Source of the DNA: Chloracidobacterium sp. N
Lineage (GTDB): Bacteria; Acidobacteriota; Blastocatellia; Chloracidobacteriales; Chloracidobacteriaceae
Length of the DNA: 64,000 nucleotides
NCBI RefSeq assembly: GCF_018304765.1
Contig: NZ_CP072642.1
Coordinates: forward strand, 603,501-667,500
Direction of reading: 5' to 3'
Positions 39,276-48,131 of this stretch are shown piece by piece (the first letter of the stretch is position 1; every line of letters begins with the position of its first letter). The position numbers and the translations under genes are program-made. Below the pieces are notes generated by a model. That model did no database searches. It had not been told where the DNA came from and saw only the letters and a list, made by a program, of their open reading frames with translations.

Positions 39276-40339
39276 GTTGGTGGTGATATGGCCGGCGGTG
39301 GCGCCGGGCGGCTGACGCTGGGCCGTACCGATGCGCTGGCCGGTACGCCGGCGGTGCTTTCGAGCCGTGCGCCGAGCAGTTCGACATCGTAGCCTTCCCG
39401 GCGTACCCGCATGTCGAAATACAGCAGGCAGTAGGCAATGGTCGCCATGGGCAGGGTCAGCAGCTTGCCAAGCTGGTCGGCCACATTGAAGGCCAGGATG
39501 AACCAGGTCGGCGTGCGGGTCAGGTCCTCGAAATAGCCGTTGAGAATGACGTACACGAGAAACGGAATGCCAATGGCCGAGATGGCCGCCGACGCAATCG
39601 CCAGATCGAAGAGCGTAATCTGAACGACCCGCCAGATCGTTCCCCGCGCCAGTTGCAGGGCGCGAACGATGCTGTCCCACGTCGCGCGGCCCTCGATCAT
39701 GACCACGCTGGGGATGAGCGCAACCTGCGCCACAGCGGCACAATACCCGACGAAGCCCAGGGCAGTGAGGGCAAACAGCAACAGGGTGAAGAGTCCGCCG
39801 GCAAGCACGGACGGGAGATAGCCAAACACCAGGAACGACATGGCGATGGCCGTCCACGCAATGATCATCCCAACGAAGAACAGGCCCGAGATCACCATTC
39901 CAAACAGGACATACCCGATAAGTTGCGTCAGAATGAGCGGCCACAGGCGGACGCCTACCATGCGCCAGGTGCGCCAGAAGCCAATTGGCACGTCGAGCAT
40001 GACGAAATCGGCCACCGTCCGGGTCAGCCCGCCGGTGATGAGCATCAGCAGCAGCGGGCTGATCAGGTAGGTCAGGGAGTAACCAAGGGTCATCCCCAGG
40101 ATCAGGACAGGCAGTGTGGCGGCCGATTCCCGCAGCCCGGTGAAGGTGTAGGCGATCAGGAGGGTTCCCGTGCAACTGGTCACGACCGGGATGGCCGCCA
40201 GCGCCAGCAGGGGAGCGAAGTTGTGCCGGTAGATGTGAACCGCCCGGTCAATGAGATCGCCAGTGGAGAGGGGCTCAAGATCGACCAGTTGGTGCAGGCT
40301 CGGCAGTTCGGACGACCGACCGGGAGACAGCGTACCCAT
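39251..40339 (-). CDS. Polytopic membrane protein, unknown
   Basis: The 362-residue product has about six to eight hydrophobic helices (for example LLALAAIPVVTSC, LWPLILTQLIGYVLFGMVI, LAGGLFTLLLFALTALGFV) preceded by LSTGDLIDRAVHIYRHNFAP, the opening seen in DUF7544/GDPD-membrane-domain-type proteins. It ends with a Pro/Ser-rich tail that runs through the ahcY terminator. No enzymatic motif is visible. It overlaps the upstream kinase-like gene by one base (TAATG), so the two are coupled. Confidence 0.75.
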   Translation of the reverse strand: MGTLSPGRSSELPSLHQLVDLEPLSTGDLIDRAVHIYRHNFAPLLALAAIPVVTSCTGTLLIAYTFTGLRESAATLPVLILGMTLGYSLTYLISPLLLMLITGGLTRTVADFVMLDVPIGFWRTWRMVGVRLWPLILTQLIGYVLFGMVISGLFFVGMIIAWTAIAMSFLVFGYLPSVLAGGLFTLLLFALTALGFVGYCAAVAQVALIPSVVMIEGRATWDSIVRALQLARGTIWRVVQITLFDLAIASAAISAIGIPFLVYVILNGYFEDLTRTPTWFILAFNVADQLGKLLTLPMATIAYCLLYFDMRVRREGYDVELLGARLESTAGVPASASVRPSVSRPAPPPAISPPTKTAAVPS

Positions 40340-40797
40340 TATCGTTCCGCCTTTTTCTTCATCCGCACCTGATTCCCACGGGCGTTGTACTCGACCTCAT
40401 CCATAATGTGGTAGATGAGCATGACGCCGCGCCCGCAGGTACGCATCAGGCAACTCGGATCGGTTGGGTCGGGCAGGGCATTGAGGTCGAAGCCGTCGCC
40501 TTCGTCGGTGATGGTGAACGTCACTTCATCGTGCGTAAACTCGACGACGACGTGAACCTGCTTGGTCGGGTCTTCGTGGTTGCCATGCTTGATGGCATTG
40601 GCAATGGCTTCGTCCAGCGCCAGAACGATGTTGGAGTTCGGTTCGGCAATGCCGCGGGCTTCGAGCAGGTTCATCAATTCCTGCAACAGCTCGTGCATGC
40701 GCGGGATGACACTGGGGATGACGAACTCCAGGCGGTCAAGCTGCGGGGCCGGGGCGGTCGTCCGGTCGGCAGAATGTCCTCCCATGGGGCCAGGCAA
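40339..40797 (-). CDS. RsbW-like anti-sigma factor / serine kinase (HATPase)
   Basis: This 152-residue protein has a GHKL ATPase fold of the RsbW/SpoIIAB class: N-box LALDEAIANAIKHGN, G1 DEGDGFD, G2 CGRGVMLI. Such proteins bind a sigma factor or phosphorylate an anti-anti-sigma partner with an STAS domain. No sigma factor, STAS protein or phosphatase is next to it. Coupling to a membrane protein gene suggests a membrane-linked partner switch, which is inference. The 75-bp gap upstream holds no gene. Confidence 0.85.
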   Translation of the reverse strand: MPGPMGGHSADRTTAPAPQLDRLEFVIPSVIPRMHELLQELMNLLEARGIAEPNSNIVLALDEAIANAIKHGNHEDPTKQVHVVVEFTHDEVTFTITDEGDGFDLNALPDPTDPSCLMRTCGRGVMLIYHIMDEVEYNARGNQVRMKKKAER

Positions 40798-40872
40798 GTC
40801 CTTCGGTCTGGGATCGAGGTGGCATGCCCCGGTAGGCTAACACAGTTTGCCCACCGCGCCTATGCCGCGCCG

Positions 40873-41667
40873 TCACACGGGCTGGGCCTGTCCGGCCAGG
40901 GCCAGCGCCCGGCGCTCATTCCGGGTGTCCGTGGCGATGCGTCCGTCGCGGATGGTCAGGACCCGGTGGGCATACGCGGCGATGTCAGGCTCGTGCGTCA
41001 CCACGATGATGGTGTTGCCGCGTTCGTGAAGGACATCGAGCAGCGCCATGATTTCCCGGCTCGTGGCCGAGTCGAGGTTGCCGGTTGGTTCATCCGCCAG
41101 AATGATGGAGGGATTGTTGACCAGCGCCCGCGCAATGGCGACCCGTTGCCGCTGTCCGCCGGAGAGTTCATTCGGGCGGTGGTGCATGCGGTGCGCCAGG
41201 TCAACCTGTTCGAGCGCCCGCCTGGCGCGTTGCAGCCGTTCAGCCGCCGGCACGCCGCTGTAGATGAGGGGCAGTTCGACATTGTGCAGGGCCGTGGCAC
41301 GGGGCAGCAGGTTGAAGGTCTGGAAGACAAACCCGATTTCCTGATTGCGCACCCGGGCCAGTTCATCATCGTTCATGGCCGAAACGAGTTTGCCGTTGAG
41401 CCAGTATTCACCTTTGGTCGGCGTGTCGAGGCAGCCGATGATGTTCATCAGGGTGGTTTTTCCTGACCCGGACGGCCCGATAATGGCGATGTACTCGTTG
41501 CGCTGGATGGTGAAACTCACCCCGTGCAGCGCGTGGATGACCTCATCCCCCATCCGGTAGGTTTTCCACACGTCTTTGGTCTCGATGAGCGCGGCCGACG
41601 GTGTTACGGATTGCGGGCGCAGGGCCGTGGCCGGTGCGGCTTCAAGCGACACAGTGGTACTTTCCAT
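40873..41667 (-). CDS. ABC transporter ATPase, MacB/LolD family
   Basis: The 264-residue ATPase has Walker [14 protein letters not shown]-loop [14 protein letters not shown], signature [14 protein letters not shown], Walker [12 protein letters not shown] and the switch VVTHEPD. The family drives FtsX-type permeases (MacB, LolCDE), not import. It follows the MacA-like adaptor by 12 bp, so the two form an efflux or envelope-lipid complex, but no FtsX-type permease is in the neighbourhood. A ~30-residue N-terminal extension is Ala/Thr-rich. Confidence 0.93.
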   Translation of the reverse strand: MESTTVSLEAAPATALRPQSVTPSAALIETKDVWKTYRMGDEVIHALHGVSFTIQRNEYIAIIGPSGSGKTTLMNIIGCLDTPTKGEYWLNGKLVSAMNDDELARVRNQEIGFVFQTFNLLPRATALHNVELPLIYSGVPAAERLQRARRALEQVDLAHRMHHRPNELSGGQRQRVAIARALVNNPSIILADEPTGNLDSATSREIMALLDVLHERGNTIIVVTHEPDIAAYAHRVLTIRDGRIATDTRNERRALALAGQAQPV

Positions 41668-41679
41668 GAGGTTTCCGCT

Positions 41680-43152
41680 TCATCCTTTGCCTTGGTTGGT
41701 CGTTTCCGCCTTGGCGTCGCGGGTGATGGACGTTCCCGGCCGGAGCGTGCGAAGCAGGCGGTAGGGGCCGGTCACGACCAACTGCCCTTCCGACAGGCCC
41801 TCGACAACTTCGATGTCCGTTTCACCCAGAATACCCGTCGTGACGGGCACAAACCTCGCCTTGCCGCCTTCCTCGACGAAAACACCGGAAACCTCGTTGC
41901 GCTTGGCCGGCTTTTTGTCACCTTCACCGCTGGCGGGAGGCGGCGTTGGAGCGGGGGGCGTCGTCTGAGACATCTCGGATGGGTCGCGGCTGACCAGGGC
42001 TTGCAGCGGAACGACGAGGACATTGCGCCGGGTATCGGTGGTGATGACGGCCGTGGCCGACATGCCGGGACGAAGCCGCGCCCGGTCTTTTTCAGATGGT
42101 TCAAGGCGAATTTTGACCTTGAAGTTCTTGGCTTCCTGGGAAGTCGTGTTGGCCGCAATCGTCTGCCCGGAGCGGGTCACGGCGCTTTGTCCGACTTCGG
42201 CCACCTGGCCGGGAATCTCGGTGTCGCCCAAAGAGTCCACCTTGACCTTGGCCGGCTGTCCAATCCGAACGTTGGCAATGTCGGTTTCGTCCACCTGGAC
42301 TTCGACGTTGATTTCCGACATGTCAGCAATCGTCATCAGGGGCGTAGTATTGAAGTTGGCAACGGCAAATTCGCCGACCCGCACGGGCAGGCTCGACACC
42401 ACACCATCAATGGGCGACTTGCGAATGGTCTGGTCGAGGAAATACTGCGCATTCGTCAACTGTGCCTGGGAGGCTTTGACGCGCTGCCAGGCCGATTTGC
42501 TGGATTCTTCAGCCCGCTGAACCGCAATCTCGGCGTCCTTGACAACCTGCCGGAGGCGTTCGATCTGAACGAGCTGGGCGTCGTAGGCGGCCTTGGCGAC
42601 CTCGTAGTTGGCCTGCGCCGTGTCAAACTCGGCGCGTGACACCACGCCTGCCTCAAGCAACTCGGTGGTGCGCTGCAACTGAACCTTCTGCAAGTCGAGC
42701 TGGGCTTTGAGCCGGTTGAGATCAGTTTCGGCCGCAATGAGCTGTGCCTTGTTCTGGGTGACGAGATTGCGGGCGCTCAGAACCTGGGTCTCAGTGGCGC
42801 GGGCATCCTGCTCGGCCGCGCGATAGTTGGCTTCGGCGCTCTGCTGCGAGGTCAACTGCTGGGTGGGGTCCACCTTGACCAGGGGTTGCCCTTTGCGAAC
42901 CACGTCACCCTCTTTGACAAAAATATCCGTCACGCGCCCCGGAACTTCGGCCGTGAGGTTGTACAGCGCCACCGGACGCACTTCGCCGGAGGCTGAGACT
43001 TTGGCCTCAAGCAACTCACGCCGTCTGACCGGCTCAATCTGGACGCTCAGCGCATCGGTCCGCCGCGTCAGGAGGCTGGCCGCGACGATTCCGGCGATGA
43101 GCAGGGTCACGCCGCCAACGATGAAAAGTTTTTTGGTTCGACTCAGTGCCAT
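41680..43152 (-). CDS. MacA-like periplasmic adaptor (HlyD/RND-MFP family)
   Basis: The 490-residue protein has a single N-terminal TM anchor (KKLFIVGGVTLLIAGIVAAS), a split biotinyl-lipoyl domain (AEVPGRVTDIFVKEGDVVRK, then TIRKSPIDGVVSSLPVRVGE), a long coiled-coil hairpin between them, and beta-barrel and membrane-proximal domains with PGMSATAVITT. A Pro/Gly/Lys-rich insert near residue 410 (PPAPTPPPASGEG) is unusual. It links an inner-membrane ABC pump to the outer membrane. ATG 43152 (MALSRTKK) is the preferred start. Confidence 0.9.
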   Translation of the reverse strand: MALSRTKKLFIVGGVTLLIAGIVAASLLTRRTDALSVQIEPVRRRELLEAKVSASGEVRPVALYNLTAEVPGRVTDIFVKEGDVVRKGQPLVKVDPTQQLTSQQSAEANYRAAEQDARATETQVLSARNLVTQNKAQLIAAETDLNRLKAQLDLQKVQLQRTTELLEAGVVSRAEFDTAQANYEVAKAAYDAQLVQIERLRQVVKDAEIAVQRAEESSKSAWQRVKASQAQLTNAQYFLDQTIRKSPIDGVVSSLPVRVGEFAVANFNTTPLMTIADMSEINVEVQVDETDIANVRIGQPAKVKVDSLGDTEIPGQVAEVGQSAVTRSGQTIAANTTSQEAKNFKVKIRLEPSEKDRARLRPGMSATAVITTDTRRNVLVVPLQALVSRDPSEMSQTTPPAPTPPPASGEGDKKPAKRNEVSGVFVEEGGKARFVPVTTGILGETDIEVVEGLSEGQLVVTGPYRLLRTLRPGTSITRDAKAETTNQGKG

Positions 43153-43418
43153 AAATGTGGGAGCCTCAGACCCCTGCCAGGTTGGAAGATATTGGCTATG
43201 CACCGGGCTGGAATGTAACGCGGATGTTTACGCCGCAGGGGTACGGAGAGTTTCATGAAAAAAATGCACCGTCGGGCAGAGGTGGGGCAGAAGTCAGGTC
43301 GAAATGCTGCGCCGGGGCAGGTTTTTTAAATCGCCTTGGGCATGATAATCCGTCGGACAGGCAGACTGTGTGTGGCGGCATACTTTGATGCCGGTGACTT
43401 CATTCCGGGCAGGCGCAC

Positions 43419-44780
43419 ATGACAGTTCTTTACACAGCCCAGTGGGTGCTTCCGGTGGCCACCTCGCCAATTCAGGACGGGGCCGTTGCCGTCGCCGAGG
43501 GGCGCATCGTGGCGGTGGGGTCCGAAGCCGAAGTGCGTGCCCGCCTGGCGCGCCTGGGGGCGCTCGAAACCGTGGCCCTGGGACGCGCCGCCCTGTGCCC
43601 CGGTTTCGTCAATGTCCACAGCCACCTGGAGTTGACGGCGCTGCGCGGCCGCCTGGAAGACCTGTCGTTCTTCGACTGGATTCGGACCCTGACCCGTCTG
43701 CGCGGCGAGCAGATGGCGGCCGCGGATTTGGAAGTCTCGGCGCAGTGGGGTGTTGTCGAGGCGGCCCGGGCCGGCATCACGACCCTGGCCGATACGGAAA
43801 CTTCCGGCGCAGGTTTTCGCGCCCTGTGCCAGGGTGGACTGCGCGGCATCGCCTATCAGGAAGTCTTCGGCCCTGACCCGATGCAGGCCAAAAAAAGTCT
43901 CACCGGCCTCAAGCGGCGGCTGGAAGCCCTGCGCCCGGCGGAAACCGACCTGGTGCGGCTCGGCATCTCTCCCCACGCCGTTTATTCCGTGTCGTCCCTG
44001 CTGTTCCGGCTCGTCATCGAATACGCCGAACGGCAGGCGCTTCCGGTGGCGATTCACTGTGCCGAATCCCAGGCCGAGGATGATTTTCTGCGGAGCGGAC
44101 AGGGACCCTTCGCGCAGTTTCTGCGGGAGCGCGGCATTGCCTGGACGCCGCCCCGGGTGTCAACCATCCGGTATCTCAGCGACCTGAATGTGCTGCGGGT
44201 CAAGCCACTGCTCATTCACGCCGTACGCGCCACGGAAGAGGACATCGGCCTGCTGACCTTCCACGGCGCCAGCGTGGCTCACTGCCCAAAATCCAATGCC
44301 AAGTTCGGGCACGGCATCGCTCCGGTCAGCCGGATGCGCCAGCGGGGCGTGCGCGTCGGGTTGGGCACGGACAGCGTGGCCTCCAACAATGTCTGCGACC
44401 TGCTCGATGAAGGGCGGTTCGCCCAGCTTCTCAGCCGCGCCACCCAGGGCGACGGTCAACTGCTGCCGGCGGCCGCCCTGCTCCAGTGGATGACGCTGGA
44501 TGGCGCGTGCGCCCTTGGGCTGGATGACCGCATCGGCACGCTCGAAGTCGGCAAGGAAGCCGACCTCGTGGGGATTTCCCTCGCCGGCCCGCATCTCGAA
44601 CCGGTCTATGACCCGGTGGCGGCGCTTGTGACGGCGGCCACCGGACGGGATGTGGTGCTGACGGTTGTCCAGGGGCGGGTGATTTACGACGGTCAACGGG
44701 TGCTGACCCTGGACGAAGACCGGCTTCGGGAGCATTTGCGGCAGTTTGCCGGGCGGCTGGGTACGGTTCACGGAACGTGA
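43419..44780 (+). CDS. Amidohydrolase of the TRZ/ATZ/MtaD (COG0402) group
   Basis: The 453-residue metal-dependent deaminase has the first metal motif NVHSHLEL, then AIHCAES, the His in LIHAVRA, and the metal/catalytic Asp in GLGTDSVASNN. Relatives deaminate adenosine-like compounds, guanine or triazines. The VHSHLELTALRG start and the presence of MqnE at 53-54 kb make aminofutalosine deaminase (menaquinone pathway) a reasonable guess, but MTA/SAH deaminase is equally possible. Intergenic 43153-43418 upstream holds only control sequences. Confidence 0.8.
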   Translation: MTVLYTAQWVLPVATSPIQDGAVAVAEGRIVAVGSEAEVRARLARLGALETVALGRAALCPGFVNVHSHLELTALRGRLEDLSFFDWIRTLTRLRGEQMAAADLEVSAQWGVVEAARAGITTLADTETSGAGFRALCQGGLRGIAYQEVFGPDPMQAKKSLTGLKRRLEALRPAETDLVRLGISPHAVYSVSSLLFRLVIEYAERQALPVAIHCAESQAEDDFLRSGQGPFAQFLRERGIAWTPPRVSTIRYLSDLNVLRVKPLLIHAVRATEEDIGLLTFHGASVAHCPKSNAKFGHGIAPVSRMRQRGVRVGLGTDSVASNNVCDLLDEGRFAQLLSRATQGDGQLLPAAALLQWMTLDGACALGLDDRIGTLEVGKEADLVGISLAGPHLEPVYDPVAALVTAATGRDVVLTVVQGRVIYDGQRVLTLDEDRLREHLRQFAGRLGTVHGT

Positions 44781-44918
44781 GGGGCGTTACCGGAAGAGGT
44801 CAGTCCGGTGCTGCTGGGCCGGTGATGTCCAGGAATACCGGGTTTTTGGTATAGTGCGCCCTCTGACAACACCACAGTCCGGCTGCCAGCCTGCGGAGAT
44901 ACGAAAGGATACCGGCCG

Positions 44919-45800
44919 ATGAACAGCATGACCGGCTTTGGCCGTGCCAGCCTTACCACCGATGAGTTCTCCCTGACGGTCGAGCTGCGGACGGTCAACA
45001 ACCGGTTTCTCGACATTCAGGTGCGGTTGCCCTCCGAGTTGGCAGCGGCTGAAGTGCCGTTGCGCAAGCTCATCCAGGCGCGGCTGCAACGGGGGCGGGT
45101 TGAAGCCACAGTGAGTCTGGTTCAGCAGCGCCCGGTGACGTTTCAGGTCAACCTGCCGCTCGTGCAGGGCTATGTGGCGGCGCTCCGGCAGGCGCAGGCA
45201 GCAACCGGCGTGGCCGGGGACTTTGACCTCAGTCTGATTGCACGGCTGCCCGGCGCAATCCAGCCGGTCACGGAGACCGATGCCGCCTTTACCGCGCGTC
45301 TTGCAGAAGGGCTGCTGACCGCAGCCGGACAGGCCCTCGACGCCCTGACGGCGATGCGCCAGACGGAAGGCGCGGCCCTGGCGCAGGAGATTGCCGCCCG
45401 ACTGGAACAGATTGCCGCGCGCATTCCCGAAATCGAAGCGGCGGCGGCACTGGTGTTCGAGAACCAGCGCGCCCGGCTGGAGCGCCGGATGCAGGCCCTG
45501 CTCCGTGACCTCGGCAGCCTGGATGAGACCCGCCTGGCGCAGGAAGCCGCCTATGCCGCGGAACGCTGTGACATTACGGAAGAAGTCGCCCGTCTGCGGA
45601 GCCACGTGGCGCAGATGCGTGACCTGCTGACCAGTGACGCCGCCGGAGTCGGCAAGGCAATGGATTTTCTCTTACAGGAAATGAACCGCGAAGTGAATAC
45701 GATGCTGTCCAAAACCAGTGACACCACGGTTCACGACGTGGCGCTTTTCATCAAGACCGAAGTCGAGAAAATCAAGGAGCAGGCCCAGAATGTCGAGTGA
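44919..45800 (+). CDS. yicC: YicC-family endoribonuclease-like protein
   Basis: This 293-residue protein starts MNSMTGFGRAS with ELRTVNNRFLDIQVRLP, the YicC N-terminal signature, and ends in the DUF1732 segment with GKAMDFLLQEMNREVNTMLSKTSD. YicC proteins have been linked to RNA cleavage and stationary-phase survival. The order yicC-gmk-rpoZ is widely conserved. The end overlaps the gmk start by 11 bp. A TATAGT -10-like hexamer is at 44850-44855, without a clear -35. Confidence 0.94.
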   Translation: MNSMTGFGRASLTTDEFSLTVELRTVNNRFLDIQVRLPSELAAAEVPLRKLIQARLQRGRVEATVSLVQQRPVTFQVNLPLVQGYVAALRQAQAATGVAGDFDLSLIARLPGAIQPVTETDAAFTARLAEGLLTAAGQALDALTAMRQTEGAALAQEIAARLEQIAARIPEIEAAAALVFENQRARLERRMQALLRDLGSLDETRLAQEAAYAAERCDITEEVARLRSHVAQMRDLLTSDAAGVGKAMDFLLQEMNREVNTMLSKTSDTTVHDVALFIKTEVEKIKEQAQNVE

Positions 45801-46458
45801 CCGGCCGCATTCTCTTCGTCGCGGCATGCTGGTGGTTGTCTCCGCGCCGTCGGGGGGAGGGAAATCCACGCTCCTGAGTCGTCTGCTGAAGTCAGTGGAC
45901 AATCTCTACTATTCGGTTTCCTACACCACACGCCCGCCACGTCCCGGCGAACGGCACGGCGAGCACTACTACTTTGTCTCGCCGGACGACTTCGAGCGCA
46001 TGCGCGAGCACGGGGAGTTCCTGGAATCAGCGCTGGTGCACGGTCACTTTTACGGTACGCACCGGAAGTTCGTCGAAACGCGCCTGGAACAGGGCCACGA
46101 TCTCATTCTCGACATTGATGTGCAGGGCGCGGAAAGCGTGGCCAACATCATGCCGGAAGCGACCCGGATTTTCATCATGCCACCCAGTTACGAGGTGCTG
46201 CGCCAGCGGCTCTGCGCCCGTGGGAGCGATCAGCCCCAGGTCATCGCCCGGCGGCTGCGCAATGCCACACAGGAAGTGCGGCGCTTTCGGGAGTTTCACT
46301 ACGTCATCGTCAACGATGACCTTGACCGTGCGCTCCGGTCGCTCATCTGCATCATTACCGCCGAGCGCGAGCGATGGCGCCTGTCGGAAAAATGGCTCGA
46401 AGCCATCGTGGACACGTTTGATGCTGAATCTTTGCCACTGGAGGGAGAGAAGCTATGA
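45790..46458 (+). CDS. gmk: Guanylate kinase
   Basis: Gmk phosphorylates GMP/dGMP. The 222-residue protein has the P-loop SAPSGGGKSTLL, the GMP-binding SYTTRPPRPGERHGEHYYFV, and LDIDVQGAESV. The start at 45790 lies within the 3' end of yicC (overlap 11 bp) and the stop overlaps rpoZ (ATGA), so the three are one translationally coupled operon. Confidence 0.96.
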   Translation: MSSDRPHSLRRGMLVVVSAPSGGGKSTLLSRLLKSVDNLYYSVSYTTRPPRPGERHGEHYYFVSPDDFERMREHGEFLESALVHGHFYGTHRKFVETRLEQGHDLILDIDVQGAESVANIMPEATRIFIMPPSYEVLRQRLCARGSDQPQVIARRLRNATQEVRRFREFHYVIVNDDLDRALRSLICIITAERERWRLSEKWLEAIVDTFDAESLPLEGEKL

Positions 46459-46727
46459 CGACGCCGACAACGACCAATGAAATGGAAACCAAGCCGACTG
46501 AAAACCACATTCACCGTTTTCCCGACAGCAAGTATCGCCTGATCCTGGTGGCGGCGGCGCGCAGCAAGCAGCTTCAGAAGGGACGCGAGCCGCGTCTGCG
46601 CTCTTCCAGCCACAAGCCAACCCGCATTGCGCTGGAAGAAGTCAGCCAGGGGTTGGTGCCCTTTGAGGTCCTTCCGCCGCGTCAGTCCACCATCCCCCAC
46701 CATGAGGATGGCATTATCAGCGTTTGA
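46455..46727 (+). CDS. rpoZ: RNA polymerase omega subunit
   Basis: Omega, 90 residues, helps assemble RNA polymerase and binds ppGpp in some bacteria. The core SKYRLILVAAARSKQLQKG and KPTRIALEEVSQGLVPFEV is present; the usual MAR-like N-terminal ppGpp motif is replaced by a Thr/Glu-rich start. It shares the ATGA overlap with gmk. The 252 bp downstream to 46979 hold no gene. Confidence 0.9.
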   Translation: MTTPTTTNEMETKPTENHIHRFPDSKYRLILVAAARSKQLQKGREPRLRSSSHKPTRIALEEVSQGLVPFEVLPPRQSTIPHHEDGIISV

Positions 46728-46979
46728 AGCGGATGACCGGTTTCGCGCCGTGGTCGCAACCGGTGCGAACCACCGGGCGGTGGGCTACGGCCCACGCTCC
46801 CCAACTGAGGTCGGTACATCATCCTGCCCCCGGATGACGACCGGACTTTTCCATGGTGAAGCGTCCTCACTTCGCCGAACTTCTGTGGATGAACGGCCTC
46901 CGGTGGGTCAGCCCCGAAGTGCGTATCACTGCGCCGATGGAGGGTTTGCCCGGACCAACCTGGGGGTGCTGCCAAATCT

Positions 46980-48131
46980 ATGCGAATGATAGCCAGCCGC
47001 ACCGAAGACGCCTGGCACGGGCTACGTCAGCCGGGCGCTTACGAGTGGTGGTATTTCGATGCCCTGTCTGAAGACCGCGAGTATGGGTTGGTGGCGATCT
47101 GGTTCTGTGGCATTCCTTTTTCGCCCGACTACAACGCCCACTTCGAGGCTTACGAACGTGGGCGCGCCCTGCCGCCCGACCCGTGTGACTACGCGGCCTT
47201 TTCCTTTGCGCTCTATCACCGTGGGCGGCCGATTGCCTACGCGCTCGTCGAGTACGACACCTTCACCGCCTCGACGACCCGGCCGATGGTCAGCGCCGGG
47301 CGCAACCTGTTGACCTACGACCCGGCAACGGCGACCTATCACCTGAACGTGGATGTGGATTTGACTGAAGTCACCACGCCCATTCCGGTCGCCATTGGCC
47401 GCCGGCTGACCGGAACGTTCAGCTTTCGCAATCTGAACGAGAACTGGCTTTCCCCCGAGTTGGTGGCTTCCAGCCGGGGGCTGATGGAGCAGGCGCTGGG
47501 AACACACACCTGGAATCTGGTGGCGCCGGTCTGTGCAACGCAGGGCGCGCTGGAAATCACCGGAGCGAACGGGCGGTGTGAACGGCGTGTGGCCTTTGCC
47601 GGGCGTGGCTACCACGACCACAACTACGATCCCGTTCCGATGTCGCGCGCCATCAACCGCTGGCACTGGGGACGCTGCTGGCGCGGCGACCGCATGCTGA
47701 TTTACTACCGCAACGAACCGCTGCCCGGACAGCCCGGCGCGTTTTCATTCGGAGCCGTTTTTGACGGCGAGCGCCCGGAACTCGTCACCGACGCCATCGA
47801 GGTGACGTTCGAGGCCCAGCGGCGCAACTGGCTGGGGCTGAAGTATCCGCACCGTCTGCATGTAACCCTGCCTGCGACCGGCGAAACCTGGACCATTCGC
47901 CAGCAGCACATGGTGGATTCCGGGCCCTTTTACATCCGCTTTCTCAGCGGAGCGGGCCCGGATGACGATGCCCATGGCGTTTCAGAAACGCTCGATGGCC
48001 GGCGGCTGCGGTGGCGACTGTTTCGCCCGATGATCAACACCCGCATCCAGCGGCCGCCCAGCCGCGCCAACCTGCTTCCAGCGCCAGTTGTGCGGTTGGG
48101 GCGCACGGCGCTTATCTGGCTGGTTTCCTGA
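46980..48131 (+). CDS. CrtC-like carotenoid 1,2-hydratase / hydroxyneurosporene synthase family
   Basis: The 383-residue protein has the family opening GAYEWWYFDALSED and GRGYHDHNYDPVPM, with a further RWHWGRCWRGDRMLIYY. CrtC adds water to the terminal double bond of acyclic carotenoids, giving 1-hydroxy products; relatives (AttH type) act on other lipids. Hydroxylated monocyclic carotenoids would fit a phototrophic acidobacterium, which is inference. No other carotenoid gene is nearby. The last 150 bp overlap the convergent amidohydrolase gene. Confidence 0.8.
   Translation: MRMIASRTEDAWHGLRQPGAYEWWYFDALSEDREYGLVAIWFCGIPFSPDYNAHFEAYERGRALPPDPCDYAAFSFALYHRGRPIAYALVEYDTFTASTTRPMVSAGRNLLTYDPATATYHLNVDVDLTEVTTPIPVAIGRRLTGTFSFRNLNENWLSPELVASSRGLMEQALGTHTWNLVAPVCATQGALEITGANGRCERRVAFAGRGYHDHNYDPVPMSRAINRWHWGRCWRGDRMLIYYRNEPLPGQPGAFSFGAVFDGERPELVTDAIEVTFEAQRRNWLGLKYPHRLHVTLPATGETWTIRQQHMVDSGPFYIRFLSGAGPDDDAHGVSETLDGRRLRWRLFRPMINTRIQRPPSRANLLPAPVVRLGRTALIWLVS

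Noticed and set aside
46728-46979. Gene or tRNA between rpoZ and the crtC-like gene
   Set aside because: Open frames here are out-of-frame shadows and no cloverleaf with a T-arm could be drawn.
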